From Gyrodactylus bullatarudis (taxonomy: Eukaryota; Platyhelminthes; Monogenea; Gyrodactylidea; Gyrodactylidae), in NCBI GenBank assembly GCA_012064415.1, contig SSNU01000202.1, positions 196,211 through 260,210 of the forward strand: a stretch of 64,000 nt of DNA, given 5' to 3'. Made by a program: the position numbers and the translations under genes. Positions 10,601 to 23,395 of this stretch are shown piece by piece. Numbering within the stretch: the first letter of the stretch is position 1; each line of letters begins with the position of its first letter. Under the pieces are notes generated by a model. It was not told the origin of the DNA. It saw nothing but the letters and a program-made list of their open reading frames with translations, and searched no databases.

Positions 10601-11650
10601 TTAAAATTGACTTTCTGTGTTGAAGGCATGTGTATCTTCGCCTCTCGTCTTAGCCATGACACCAGCCTTTTGGTAATCCCCAACTCGTCTCTCAAAGAAG
10701 TTAGTCTTTCCTTCTAGAGATATATTCTCCATAAAATCAAAAGGATTGGTAACATTCCAGTATTTTGGACATTGAAGTTCAATGAGTAGACGATCAGCGA
10801 CAAACTCGATGTACTGACACATGAGAGAACAATTCATACCAATTAAACTGCAAGGCAGGGCATCTCTCAGAAATTCCTGTTCGATTAGAACAGCTTCTTT
10901 AATAATTTTAATGACAGTCTCTTGATCTGGCTTATTCTTTATATGTTTGAAGAGGAGGCAGGCAAAGTCAGTGTGGAGACCTTCATCACGAGAAATGAGT
11001 TCATTGCTAAATGTAAGTCCGGGCAAAAGACCTCTTTTCTTCATCCAAAAGATGGCAGCGAAAGAACCAGAAAAGAAAATACCCTCTACAGCAGAGAAAG
11101 CGACGAGGCGTTCAGCAAACTGTGAATTCTTATCAGAGATCCACTTAAGGGCCCAATCTGCTTTCTTAGCGACACAATCAAGGTTCATAATGGCATTAAA
11201 TAGGAAATCTTTCTCCTTTGCATCACGAATGTACGTATCGATGAGGAGAGAATACATTTCAGAGTGAATATTTTCCATGGCAATTTGTATGGCATAAAAA
11301 GAACGAGCCTCAGGGACTTTGACCTCTTGGCAAAAGCGATCAACAAGATTTTCCAAAACTATTCCATCACTAGCAGCAAAGAAAGCTAGGACGTACGAGA
11401 GGAAATGCTTCTCTTCTTGTTTTAAGTTATCCCATTGTTTAAGATCTTTGGATAGGTCAACTTCTTCAACAGTCCAAAATGATGCTACGGCTTTCTTGTA
11501 AAAATTCCAAATATCAGTATATTTGATAGGATAAATGGATTTCCTATCTTCATCTTCAATTAATAAATCTTCATCGAGTATCTTTTTCAATTCTTTACAC
11601 TCGAATTTGTTTTCGCTTGGTGGAATGTTTTCAACGCAAGTTGAACTCAT
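10601..11650 (-). CDS. RRM2: Ribonucleoside-diphosphate reductase small subunit (R2)
   Basis: An intronless frame of 349 residues for the radical-bearing subunit of class Ia ribonucleotide reductase, which makes dNTPs in the cytosol with the R1 subunit. All di-iron ligands are present with the spacing of the animal enzyme: D95, E126, H129, E189, E223, H226, and the radical tyrosine Y133 in ENIHSEMY. It is about 40 residues shorter at the N-terminus than vertebrate RRM2 and shows no KEN box there, so it resembles p53R2-type proteins in length. The C-terminal tail that docks on R1 ends FNTESQF rather than the common F-x-x-D-A-D-F, keeping only the terminal aromatic. It lies 113 bp from the stop codon of the ETS gene upstream. 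Confidence 0.97.
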   Translation of the reverse strand: MSSTCVENIPPSENKFECKELKKILDEDLLIEDEDRKSIYPIKYTDIWNFYKKAVASFWTVEEVDLSKDLKQWDNLKQEEKHFLSYVLAFFAASDGIVLENLVDRFCQEVKVPEARSFYAIQIAMENIHSEMYSLLIDTYIRDAKEKDFLFNAIMNLDCVAKKADWALKWISDKNSQFAERLVAFSAVEGIFFSGSFAAIFWMKKRGLLPGLTFSNELISRDEGLHTDFACLLFKHIKNKPDQETVIKIIKEAVLIEQEFLRDALPCSLIGMNCSLMCQYIEFVADRLLIELQCPKYWNVTNPFDFMENISLEGKTNFFERRVGDYQKAGVMAKTRGEDTHAFNTESQF

Positions 11651-11763
11651 CTTTCGCAGAATACCACTAGAAAAAACTTAAACAAACAATATTTTATAAA
11701 ATATATTTACAATTTTGTTTTACAAAAACATAGAAATTTCCATTCAAAAATATCGCATTATGA

Positions 11764-12252
11764 TCAAATTTTAAGATTCAAATTGAAAGGGTTTATTAGG
11801 AATTGATACACCAAGCGTTGACCACTAACTTTTCTCAAAATCTTTCTTGAATAGTAGTATCTATATTAAAAATAAAAAAAAATTAAATTGAGAAATAATC
11901 TATGCTCTTACGTAAATTTACCTTAGAGCACGTCCCATTGATTCATAATTCATTTTCGGTCGATTCTTGTATAGACCCCAGAGTTTAGCCACTTGCGAGC
12001 TGTTTTGTAGTTTAAAGATGAAATTTTCTTTATCCATCCACTTGATTATGGAAGGATTATAAGCTTCTGAAGATAAGAGAAATAATATAAACTGCCAGAG
12101 ATGGACACGACAATTTTGATTAAACTTTGATGAATCCTTTGAGACTTTTTCTTGCTCCGTGTCTTCCTCTTCATTTTCCTCCTCATCGTCGGTATTTGAC
12201 AACAAACGATCAACTGAAAATTTTCCAAGACTTTCCGTGGAACAGCTTTCAA
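11764..12252 (-). CDS. ETS-domain transcription factor, last two exons
   Basis: Two exons: 12252-11922 and 11860-11764, separated by a 61-nt GT-AG intron. The first gives an acidic stretch (DDEEENEEED) and the start of an ETS domain: VHLWQFILFLL, IIKWMDKENFIFKL, VAKLWGLYKNRPKMNYESMGRAL. The second completes the DNA-recognition helix and wing: RYYYSRKILRKVSGQRLVYQF, then a short tail ending NLNLKI at TGA 11764. The two DNA-contacting arginines of GRALRYYY are present. The first exon starts in phase after an acceptor at 12253-12254, so upstream exons exist. MGRALRYYY and GQRLVYQF are ELF/E74-like, while QVAKLWGxxKNRP is like SPDEF, so the subfamily is unresolved. It binds GGAA-type sites in the nucleus. 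Confidence 0.92.
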
Positions 12253-15200
12253 CTACGTAGAGATGAAAAGAAAATTAATGATTAATGTTATCCCTCTTCT
12301 TCTTATTTGGTAAGTAATGCTGAAAAGTAGTCGTGTGTACCAAAAGAAAAAATTAATTCTGTTACTATGGCGAGTGTAGTTAGTGTAGAATGCATGACAA
12401 GAAGCAAAAAAAGAGATAATGTTAAAAAATTGGTGATTATTATAACTCAAATACTGTACTCAAATACTTTATGTATTCAGATTCTTTTACTACGACAACA
12501 ACAAAAACATAAAAACAACTGTTATCTTATTATTTGAAGAAAACAAAAATAACACCACAACCAGCAGCAGGCAAATTAATCTGAGACATTCAAGTCCAAG
12601 ATAATCATCTCTCTGCGTGTCTCTCTAGAGAGACAACTTAACTACCGAGTGAGTAGTAAATGGAGTGAAACATGTATAATTTGATAAATTAATGCTACCA
12701 TAGTGTCATACATACACACTGTGTATTACACACAGGTTGAGCAGAGTGTACAATTTAACGCAATTCATTGAATTCATTCTTGTTTTGTTTTTGCGTGAAT
12801 GAATTACTCGAAATAATGATTGAATCTTACTTACTTGACAAAACATGAGAGAAAGAATATTCTACAGGGATGCTGGTGATTTTTCTTCTTTTATTACACT
12901 TTCCACTAAATTTATCTTAGAAGTATGTTAGAAGTAGGGTATTGTGTAATAGATAGGCTCCAGAGAGATGGATCTAGGAAAAGATAGGCTTTCAAGGATG
13001 ATGACTCATCACTGTTAGTCAACGAGGAAGATTTACCTCATCTTTTACTGTTGAACAGAAAGTTTACTTTATAGCATAATAGGGTTTATGTTGTTGCATT
13101 ACACAATCACAATCAATGGACAAGGAAGCCATGAATATTGATCGAATCTGTTGATTATTAACCTCATCGGTCCCTCATCTACTCTATTAAGATACAAGAT
13201 GAATTTTTAAAGTTTCTTTTTGATGGAACTTTTATCTCATAAAGTTCACTGTGATTTTAGTTAATTTATTGAATCACAAACATTTTTCCATAGAATGAGA
13301 AAAATGTCTAGAAGAAATAAAGTTTGTTGTAAAAGAACACTCAAGTTTTGTACAATAAGAAAGATTTTTTTCTCCAATTGATAAAGAAAAACAACAAAAA
13401 AGATAAGCTTTTTCTTATGGCGCCTAGAAAGAATGTGATTATGAGAGCTGAGAAAGATACCACTATGCCAGACCGGATTAAAGTTCCTTGAGTAAAATCC
13501 TTGTCAGGGGAATGTTGAAAAAGAAAACTGGAAATCATCGACTTCATATCCCTGTCTCATTAGGTTAATTAGTCATATATAGTCATAATCAAGCAGTTTT
13601 TATGAGAAATACAACCTAGAACTGAACCAAATTTAATCGATCAAAGAATTCATATGTTTTTTTACACAATCATTGTTGATAATAATCTTTTGATTGTGAA
13701 AAAATTGATAATTTCCGACAATTTAATATTATAGCATTCGAAATGCATCTCGAAAATGTTTTTGAGTTTACATAGATCTAGCTTATAAATACGTAAATCG
13801 GACTTTATGCTAGATACGTTGTATTTCCCATGTATAAAATAAACAAAATTTATTCAAATAGAGTGGCTTGAAATCAAAAAAACCATTATTATTCCCTAGA
13901 TAGGACATAAAAAATAATGCTTTCTTATCGGCCAAGATGAAACATACAAGATTAATTCAACAGACTCTTCTCCAACGGTTGTATAGAACAATGATGACTC
14001 ATTAACAGGTCTTGTGTAGTAGCAGTAAATAAAGAAAACACTCAATAAATGAGATTTTACACTAAATATTCTTATAAGTAGAGGGGTGTGTTTCTATATT
14101 ACTAGGGATAAAATAAAACAAAAAGTTTTATCCATAAACGAATAATTCCCAAGGATGCATACCTCGCTGTACTACACAGATTGAATGTTTAACATTTAAA
14201 AGATGCTTTGGAAATAGTAAAAAGAATAAAATTAAAATTTTTCATTCATACTTTTTTTTGATGTCGTCGATATGTTGGAAGATGACGATATGACGATCAT
14301 GTGACAAGAATTTAAATTTGAATATTTCTGTATCATATACATTATATGTATTGTACAAAAGACACAATAATGGGAAGTTTCAAAAGAGATCATTATTCTA
14401 AGCCAATCTTTTGCTAAGGAAGTGGATAATAGACGAAATTAAAATGAATTGGATGAAGGATTTTTGTTAATAACAATATCTTACTCATTCTTTCAGACAG
14501 TTAATCTAGCTAGCTAGTCAAGTGTGGTCACAGATTGTTACAATGTCCGTGTGAAATCTGACCCAATCTTTAACTATTCGACCTAGCAATAAAGTTTTAG
14601 ATTTTGTTTAATAAGATTTAGACATCACTACATTAAAAGTTTTGATTTAGTATTAGAAAATTGCCCACAATGGAGCAACGTTCTACATCGAAAAAAAATT
14701 AGCAAAATTCAATAACCAACTTAGCATTTGGTAATGTACAAAAACCTAAAATATTTGCTTGTAATTCATTGAAAATTGCTTGTAAGTCGGAAATTTTCTG
14801 CAAGCTAATTTTAAATTTTAAACGGGCTGAACTCTTAACGTAATAATTAATAGAAAATTTTGTCTGAACACCGTAACAACTGTACCTAAGCTACAGAAAT
14901 TCCATTTTGTATCTTTCAAGACAATTATCCTCGAATAGGGAATATTTTTTACGGTTGCCGAAATAAGGTCAGGAAAAAACCAAAATGATTTTAATTGATA
15001 TTTTCAGTTTGTTTTAGTTGAGGTAATCTTTTCAATCAAGAAGAAATAAACCATGAAATCATTTTGGGAATCTCATGCTTTATATCGAGAGGTCTCAAAA
15101 AAATGAATTTTCATTGATTTTCAATCAGTCTTAGGAGGGGAAAAATGAATTTCACGCTAATTAAATTAATTCCCCTTGTGATTTAGACGAAATTCGCAAA

Positions 15201-17340
15201 GTTGTTAATTTCAGTTTACATTTTACAAATGTTAAATGATCTATTTTTCTTTTCCTTCTCGTGCATTTCATTTAAAACAGGAGAAAAATAGTTGTTTGTA
15301 TTTATTGGTGATCACTGATTAGCTTAGTCTCTAAGCCAATAAAATGATCATCTCATCATTTTTCTGAAATTAGTTCCACATTACAAATCTATGTATAAGA
15401 AGGTGGAATTTTCCAATTCTCTGAAAATCTCAGCTACAAATCCATTTTTCGTGCTTTTATTGCTTTCACCTTTTCAGATTATTTATTTGACAGAAAAGAG
15501 GCTGTGTAACTATAAATATTGTTAGCCAGGGAACGTCTTTTATGATAATTGATGTCACCACCGTGACTCTTGAGACATTTGAAGAAATAACCCAAGTAAA
15601 CATCTCTTCATATACGCACGATTTTATGCCTAATTTTATTTTTAATGAATGCTCTGGAAGTTTCTTTCGTACTAGTCATGGTGAAATTTAAGTAAGCAGC
15701 TTGAATTTCATTTTCTTCTTGATAATGATAAATTTCTGTGAACTTTCAAATTTGTATCATTTGTCGGATGTTGATCTTATCGTTTTGAATGCTCCGAATT
15801 CATTGAAAATTCAAACTCAAGCGTTGAAAAATAAATTAATTTTGTTCCTCTCCTAACCGAAGAGAAATATTATGAGTTTTGTAAGACTAGTGAATTATCG
15901 CCTTCATGTAAATTAGCTTTCAAGCGAAATTATTGTAGATAAAGACTTGTTTGCTCGTAATTATTTAGAAAATCAGATATGGTATTGATAAAATCAGTAT
16001 ATGGGGATTCTGAATTTTAATTTTAGTAACCAAAGAGAACTTTGTAGAAAGTAAGCCTACATTTCTTCTTTTTTCTTCTCTTTGGTTTTGGGGAGATGAC
16101 ATCATGTGATTTATCAATCTATTGCCCATGAAATTTCAAAGATCTAATTAGACATTTTACATCTTTTGCATACATACATTAATAAATGTATAAACTAGAC
16201 ACTCTAAAGATTCAAAAAAAAGAAATCATCATCTTCCATTCAAATACAATACACGACAAGAAATCAATGCTGTTGAAACGAATGGACTGTAGACAAAGAC
16301 ATAGCCAACTTTGAATTGGTATTTATGCAGAAGTCAGAAGGAGTTATGTTATCTAATAAAAAAACAGAGAGAGAGAGAGAGAGTAAGAAATTAGTGCTTT
16401 GAAACAGATAGAGAGAATAGAAAGTGTAAAAAATAATGTGTCTCCAGTTTTTCTTCATTCAGACACATTTTTCTCGAATGCGTTCAAGGTGCAAGATACC
16501 TCTACGCTTATATTTTGTATTTTTAATAATCAACTTTCGATATCTGATCAAACTTTAAGAAGCCTTGTTTATTATTTCACATGTAATTGCTTGTACTGTT
16601 TCCATGTTTGATAAAAAAATCAATGTTACAATTTAAATTCCAAGGGAGACAGAGATTGAAATTACGATAACTTCTATTCAAAATGCTACTTGATTGGATA
16701 TACATTTGATAACTTAAGTTACAGTTGATAGGAAAAATCTCAAGTTGAAATTCTTTTATAGATTTAACAGATTTATAGATCAAAAGAATTTTTTCAGGAT
16801 CAGATTTTTACCGCAAAGCCGACTATATATCACCAATTCCTAGGGGTTTTGAATTATCAAAATTTCATTGAATGAAAATTATCAAGAATTGACACTTGTT
16901 AATCAGAATTCTAACATCTTGATGTGAGAAGACAATCTCTATCAAGATAGATTCATATTTGTTAACCACTAGGGTAGGGTGGAATTTTTTTAACCTCATA
17001 CATTAGTACCAACTTTTCTTATAGAATTATCAATTCTAAGCATTATTTCGAATTAAAGAATGTGTCGAAAATGTTTCAACATTATGCCATTTAGTATCAA
17101 AAATCCAGAATTATTCAAATCGACGCTCAATTTTCAATGAAATTTTACTACGCAATCACTAAAATCCGGAATGTCTTGGTCATTTAATGGGTTTTATCTT
17201 CAAATATCATGTCCGTGAGATATTGTGGGCAGAGTGGGCAATCACATAATGGAGAATGACTTTCACACTCTTAAAATATGCGAAACACAATCTGAGTACA
17301 AAATTCTTGGAGAAAAATATATTTCACCCTAGCCTAGAAA
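12253..17340. other. Non-coding stretch, probably ETS intron
   Basis: No exon is supported on either strand over about 5 kb. It holds a decayed SINE family A remnant near 13425-13475, a (GA)n run near 16368-16382 and a fragment of the hammerhead-bearing repeat at 16880-16955. If the candidate exon at 21303-21519 belongs to the ETS gene, all of this is intron. Confidence 0.5.
16880..16955 (+). repeat. Fragment of the hammerhead-bearing tRNA-like repeat (family B)
   Basis: It matches the body of the repeat at 40977-41045: GAATTGACACTTG, then TTCTAACATCT, then GTGAGAAGACAATCTC and ATCAAG with a few changes. The promoter and ribozyme parts are absent. Confidence 0.65.
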
Positions 17341-18560
17341 CCACTTCAGACGAAAGCAAATTCATAAATACGGGTCAGGATAGATCGTCATATTGAGGAG
17401 ACATTTCTGCTATTAAATCTTTCATTGATGAACACGAAGGTTTTGAAATGCAAAGTAATGAAATCACTGATCTCATTAGGATCTGTTGTACAAACGTTCC
17501 GTTATCGTTTCAAAACAAAGTATTCATCCAGAAAGATGGGATAGCTATGGGTTCACCTCTTAGTCCTCTTTTAGCAGACATCTTCCTAGGTTGGTTAGAA
17601 TTAAATAAAATGTCTGAAAAAATCAATTCTTACACTGATGTTTACATCAGATATGTTGATGACACTTTTATTTTAATGAAACCTAACGTATCAGTAGAGG
17701 ATTTTTTCTCCAAGATGAATTCGTTTCATCCGAACATAGTTTTTACTATAGAAAGAGAATCTAACGGTATCTTGAGTTTCTTAGATGTCAAATTGACTAG
17801 AAGAGAAGATGGATCAATTCTGAGAAATATTTATAAGAAGAAGACTGACACCGGGAAGTATCTACATTATGCCAGTTTCAGTCCTATTTCTCATAAAGTT
17901 GGCTTAGTAATTGGTCTAAGTAAGAGGATAAGAAAGATAAGCAAGCCCTGAGGAATGGTCTAACGAAATAGAGAACGTGAAGTTAAGTCTGAAGGAAAAT
18001 GGTTTTCCCGGTAAATTTTTTGACAAATTCATGAATGTATCTATCGATAGAAATGAGGTTGTCGAAACAGATGAATTGGAGAAAACAACTATTTTTATGA
18101 AACTCAACTTCAAAGGTGATGGGTTCAGTAATGACATTAGAAAAAGACTTAATGATCTCAACAATCAACATTATAATAACATACAATTGAAAATTGTATT
18201 TAAAACTCAGAGATTGTTTAGTTTGATTCATAAGGATTTGCTGAAGCCAGAGGGGAAAACTCTATTAGTTTACAAATTCCAATGTGGAGCCTCATATATA
18301 GGTAGAACTATTAGGAAATTATCTACACGAGCGGAGGATCATCTGAAGAAGGATACTGCGGTTACAAGGCATCTTAGACAAGAAGATCATACACCTTCAA
18401 TTTCTAATTTTTCCGTTTTATAAAATTGAAAATTTGTAAAATATTATCTTGAATGAATTCTTAACTAATATCATTTTTGAAAAATTACCACTGATGATAC
18501 TTCAAGAAATGTACATTTGATTTTAATATATCTTCTTTCAATTTTCTAAACCACACTTTG
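17340..18560 (+). pseudogene. Penelope-like retroelement (RT plus GIY-YIG endonuclease)
   Basis: The frame at 17448-17951 encodes the RT core: DGIAMGSPLSPLLADIFL, then VYIRYVDDTFIL (catalytic box) and GILSFLDVKL. A single shift near 17940-17950 moves the reading into a second frame that runs to 18423: EEWSNEIENVKLSL, and the C-terminal GIY-YIG-type nuclease core CGASYIGRTIRKLSTRAEDHL. RT plus GIY-YIG in this order is diagnostic of Penelope-like elements. The 5' part of the RT is missing. The 3' flank with GAAATGTACATTTGATTTTAATATATCT (18508-18535) recurs at 31950-31977, marking the element's 3' end. Only one frameshift suggests recent activity. Confidence 0.9.
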
Positions 18561-18694
18561 CTTGTAGTTTAAATAACGCTAAAAGTTATCTTTTGATACT
18601 GGATTTGGAATTAGTTCATCTCGTATTCTCTAAAGTGTTTATCAAATATTTTGTCTTTTACATCTCTCCAATTTCAAACGAGTTGGGAATTTAA

Positions 18695-18895
18695 CCCTTT
18701 CGGTGCCGATGGACATATATTTTTTGAACCTTCCTAACTCTACCAGTTTGATAGGTTTCTGATTCGAGGTATTTGCAAAATTGGTGACTACCACTGTCAC
18801 CATATCTGCAAAATTTTTGGCCAAATAACTTGGTACATTCATAGCTAAATTTTGATTTTTATAAAAAATAGGAAATAGTCTCGGCACCGAAAGGG
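18695..18895. mobile_element. piggyBac-like MITE with TTAA target site
   Basis: The termini are perfect inverted repeats: CCCTTTCGGTGCCGA on the left and TCGGCACCGAAAGGG on the right. TTAA precedes the left end (18691-18694), and TTGA, one change from TTAA, follows the right end. A 201-bp non-coding element with CCC...GGG ends and a TTAA target is typical of piggyBac-mobilised MITEs. A second copy with an intact TTAA right flank lies at 35446-35603. Confidence 0.85.
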
Positions 18896-18899
18896 TTGA

Positions 18900-21300
18900 A
18901 ATGAAGTGTCAAATTTACGATCGAAAAGAAAAATAAATCGAATCACACACGAACTGATTTTCTAGTTGTATTGTGATTCTCCATAGTAATCTGTTATCAA
19001 GTTTATAAAGTTTTTGGATTTGGCCAAAGTATAAATTATTTTGGAAGATTCTGATTTCTTGAAATGACTCTTCTTATTGCGTAATTTATAGAATTTTTTC
19101 CTGCTATATATTTTGCAAAAATCAATAAAATTATGATGTTATATTTTAGATGTTTCCTAAACAATATTTCCTAATATTTTTCTTACAAATGAATATATTT
19201 TTTGGTTTTATTGATTTCATTCTTTATTGAAATTTTCAGAAGTTTTTAATCCCTTTCTTAAAATGTGTTTGAATTTGAAGAATGAAAATTTTGTAGAAGT
19301 TTACGTCATTCAAACAAACTGCAAGTGGCAGTAGCATCTTGATTTGTAAATCTTTAACATTCAAAAATTCAAACAGGATAGAATAGAACTAACTGTATGC
19401 TAAATATTCCAAAAGTTATATCAGCATTCTGAGAGAGTTTATATTCTTCAAAAGAATCATTATTTCGATTAATTAATCTAAATCATTGTCCTTGATGTGA
19501 AGACAACAGATCAATAGAAGAAGAAGCCATGTTGATCAGATAAAATTTGTGAACAATTGTTTCAACATTAAAAAGTCAACATAAGTGTCAATCTTTCAAG
19601 TTAATCGTTCTGATAGAGCTAATTTCATTGTTTTAATTTTCTCCGAAATTAAAATTGAGTTCATGTCTTCTATTTTTGTAATAACCAAGAGACCTTTGGC
19701 CTATAGTTCAAATATAAAATTAGAATAATATGGAAGCTGAAAAACCACCAAAAACTCCCAGATCAGTATCAAAAATCGAGAGGAAAGTAAAAAAGCTGAC
19801 ACAGGCCAGACTAGTTGATGGTTTTAAATATACCTTACATTATATTTCCAAATTTTGAATTTAATATTTGGTTGTTTTTTTGAAAAATTGCCTGAATTAC
19901 TCATTTATGAAAATACGTATATGGACCAAAGTTTCAATAAAATGAATGTTATTTCTGCATAAAATATATTATATTCTTTCATAGAAGATGAGCATTTTAA
20001 TAAGAAATATAAGGGAAGTTACTTGAGTAAAATAAAGGATAGAACTCGTCGTCCCAACTTTTAATCAAAACCTTATCTCATTACCTTAGGTCATCTCAAA
20101 CATCTTGGCCCAAATCTGAAAAACAAATCCAAAAAACCTTGATGAAATCTGAACCAATCAGAGTTCATCTGAGTCTAGAGCCAAATTTGCCAGTTTTGCT
20201 CAGAGTTTGTTTTCAAAAATGGTATTCATATCATACCGTATTTGGTATCATTGTAAAAAAGAGGTTTTTAAGAAAAATTTGATGCCGAATCAAAGTCTTG
20301 GGTTCTCAATTGAGATAATTATTCTATAGAAACATGAATGATATCTCCAATAAATGTATATGAAAAAGGGTGTCACTTAAAACATGTAAGGTCAAAGTGA
20401 GTAGTTTTTGCTTTACACTCAATCGATGAGTACCCTAGAAAAGTCAAACACCTAGAAATAATTTGGCAATCAAGCTCAGGACAAATTGAAGATTCATCAA
20501 CCCTGAGGCTTGAAAGCACATTGAGGTTAACATGAAAAGTATAAAAAACCCCATATTGAGTCGTGTGATGATCTCAATGTCTACACGTGTGTTCAATTCA
20601 TTTTTTCATCAAGTTGTAGTAAGCTTACTTTTTAATAATTCAGCAGGGAACAAGTTTCCGATCAATAGATTAATCATTGATCAAGTACATATTCAAAAAG
20701 TAACACAAAAAGATTGTTGTATTGAAAAAAGATTACCATGGTGATGATCCAGATTTATTCATTGAAATTGGGATTTAAAATGATTTTGCCTGTTGAAGAT
20801 ATAAATGCAACAAACTAAGTCATGAAGAAAACACACTTGTCGTTTATCAACACTTTTATTTACACAATTATTCTGTATACTGTTTCACAAATATTTTTTA
20901 GTCAACCACTTTAAGCTAAGAAAAAACTAGGGGCTGGGTGCTAAGAATAGTTTAATGGAAGAATGATAACCTAGCACTATAATTATTTCAAAAGATGGAC
21001 TCTTCTCTTCTAAGTTGTTCTAGAATTATTTCGTTCTAAGTGCTTAGCCTCGTCTTATTTGATAATGAATTGGGCCCATGTCGAATCTAACCTAGGCTAG
21101 AAATCAAATTTTATCAGTTACACCTAGTTACAAGACTGTCTATTTGTTAATTACTACAAGTTTATTTTAAACTCAGTTATGTGTTATCGACTATTCAGTT
21201 CGCTAGCCTCCTAGACTAGGAGTCCTAGGTTTTATAAGCCTTAATCTGTAGAATTAATCACAACTTTATATCGATGCATGAAAAGTAAAAGAATAAACTC
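18900..21300. other. Non-coding stretch
   Basis: No exon is supported. A segment near 19733-19800 matches the repeat seen near 2550 and 59340. The rest is AT-rich sequence with no visible structure. It is intron if the ETS gene extends to 21519. Confidence 0.45.
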
Positions 21301-21302
21301 AC

Positions 21303-21519
21303 TTTCTGTGCTTTCATTCGAGTCATCAATACGGCAGAGGATTTCATTACTCGATTTAATCTGATTCCTAAAGAGAATATCAAAACATTGCAGGAATATG
21401 TTTGTATTGGCAATTAGAGGATGATTGTTTTCATGATGGCTGGCCTTGAGAAATTCCAGCATTAGCTCAGTGAAATATCCATGGTTGTTGATATCCATTT
21501 GATCGAAGAGTTTGTCAAA
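21303..21519 (-). CDS. Candidate internal exon, possibly the upstream exon of the ETS gene
   Basis: A 217-nt minus-strand open segment bounded by a good acceptor (TTTATTCCAG ending at 21520) and a good donor (AA|GTGAGT at 21302). It reads FDKLFDQMDINNHGYF, LMLEFLKASHHENNHPL, FLQCFDILF and ends IDDSNESTE. It starts in phase 0 and ends in phase 1, exactly what the ETS exon at 12252 needs (two leading bases). No family was recognised; the acidic/serine end would fit the acidic start of the next exon. It could instead belong to an unrelated gene or be chance. Confidence 0.4.
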
Positions 21520-22508
21520 CTGGAATAAAGATAAATTCAACTCAAGGTGCGTTGAAAAAAAAGAAAAAAACAAACGGCATGAAAATATGAGCGAGGCAAA
21601 ATTCAACCACACACTCCATCCACCCCTCTTGCAGTTCTTTTCTGGTTTTCTTACTCTTTTAGAGTAGTAGAAATTGAATACTTAGTCAATCATGTGTGCA
21701 TCAGAAGAATCAAAAGGCTTTCTGTAAATCTGTTTCATTTCTAAATGTATCTACCTTTGAAAATTTCTTTGCGGTGTATGCGACTACTCAAAAGGGTCAT
21801 TTTGTATACTCATTGTATTATTATTTGAGTATTCATATATACAATATATATATCGAGTGAGATATAGAAATAAAGGGTGTATGGGATCCATTAATAACAA
21901 TGTATGTACGATGTATAAAATTCATTAAAGAGAAATAGTACACATGTTAAGCGTTATAATTCCATATATAAAAGTATGTTCCTATTTAAATGAATGATAA
22001 TAAAATAAGTGAGGATAACAAGTACAATTAATTGAACCATTTATACAATTTTATCTTGATTTCTTTCTTGACAGGTAATGAGTTTTAAACAGAACTTTTG
22101 AAGAGAAAATATGTAAGAATGCAGTTCCCGAAATGACTACGCTATGCTTAGCACTAAATATTTCAAAGACAGGCTTGCTTTTAATAATTTCAAGGGTTTT
22201 TTATGCTCAAATTAAATGAGACTTTCATTATGGGACAGTCCCATCATGGGACTCAGAAACAAATCTAAAGAACAGTCAAAAAGCATCCAAACTATGCTTA
22301 TGAAATAAATCATTTATGAGTTAGATATAAAATGGCCTTGGAGTTGCATCGAGAAAGTTGGCTACGCGAAGAATCTCGTAGACTTTAATCAATACTATAA
22401 TGTTGATTTTAAACAAAGAGTACTTGAGTTTAATTAAAGGTCTTTTAATCGTCAAAAATATCAAAATATTTATTTCAAATATAAAATTCGGGATAACATT
22501 CTTATTGA

Positions 22509-23079
22509 ATGAACAGCGAACGACTCGAATTTCTTGCTGAAGAAAGTGAGATTTATATAAATCCCTCTACAAAAGTTCCCGTTATAGATTTATTTCATAA
22601 AAAGGTTTGAGAACTTTTAATTTTAGATTGGTCCATTGAATCCCAATACTCCCACCCCAGTTCCTTTATGGCTTGGTATAAATCTCAGACAACATAATAA
22701 ATGCAAGATTATTCAACCCCAATGGTTGTCAATTGAAGAACTCAAAAAGTTTAAGCAAAATGAGGAAGAGAGTCCCGTCTGGACCCTACCGCCGTGCCCT
22801 GAATACATGGAAATTGCAACTATATTGCTTGATAAAGCTTCCGATGATATAAATGAGTAGGCTTCTTTTAAAATTTATTAAAGCTCGCGACAAGTCAGAC
22901 TATTACTCAAGGATATTTGGGATCTAAGAGTTGCCAAGCTAGTCAAGTCATCCACCGATTATGTTACAAGCGAGGCATTGTCCGCTAAATTCACAAATAT
23001 AACATCAATTGAATTGTCAACAATGAGAAAATTCTTTACTTCCGGAGTATCTGAACTCTCATGTCTCAGAAATGTATAA
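22509..23079 (+). CDS. GINS2: GINS complex subunit 2 (PSF2)
   Basis: Three exons: 22509-22604, 22627-22856, 22884-23079, joined across introns of only 22 and 27 nt. The product is 173 residues (about 185 in vertebrates). GINS is the tetramer in the CMG replicative helicase. Family matches: LEFLAEESEIYINPS at the N-terminus, IGPLNPNTPTPVPLWLGINL with the PLWLxINL core, CKIIQPQWLSIEEL, PCPEYMEIATILLDKASDDI, then RQVRLLLKDIWDLRVAKL. The frame is broken without both splices: TGA is met just inside the first intron and TAG inside the second. With the first intron removed, the EFL-to-PLW distance equals that of the human protein (41 residues). The C-terminus is short. Confidence 0.93.
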
Positions 23080-23395
23080 ATTACTTATTGATAAATGAAT
23101 ACAAAATGATTATGCAGAAATTGTTTATTTTCTATTCTAATTTACTACATTTATACTTTTTTGGTAGATGAGAATCATTCAACGAAAGTTCCATTTATTG
23201 TTTATGAAATAATACATCCAAAAACAAGTATACACAGTTGGATTAGTGTTTAATTATTGATCGTGTAATAAAAACTAAACCTGATTAAACAACGGTATCA
23301 TAAAAATAAGGTTAACTACAAAACGAGAGAAATGTTCTATATTTTGTATATCCAATAATTCTAAACTAAGACTACAGTGTAGTCAATTATCTTAA

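Noticed and set aside
10922..11501. Plus-strand open frames over the RNR small subunit
   Set aside because: Antisense to a gene with all catalytic residues in place.
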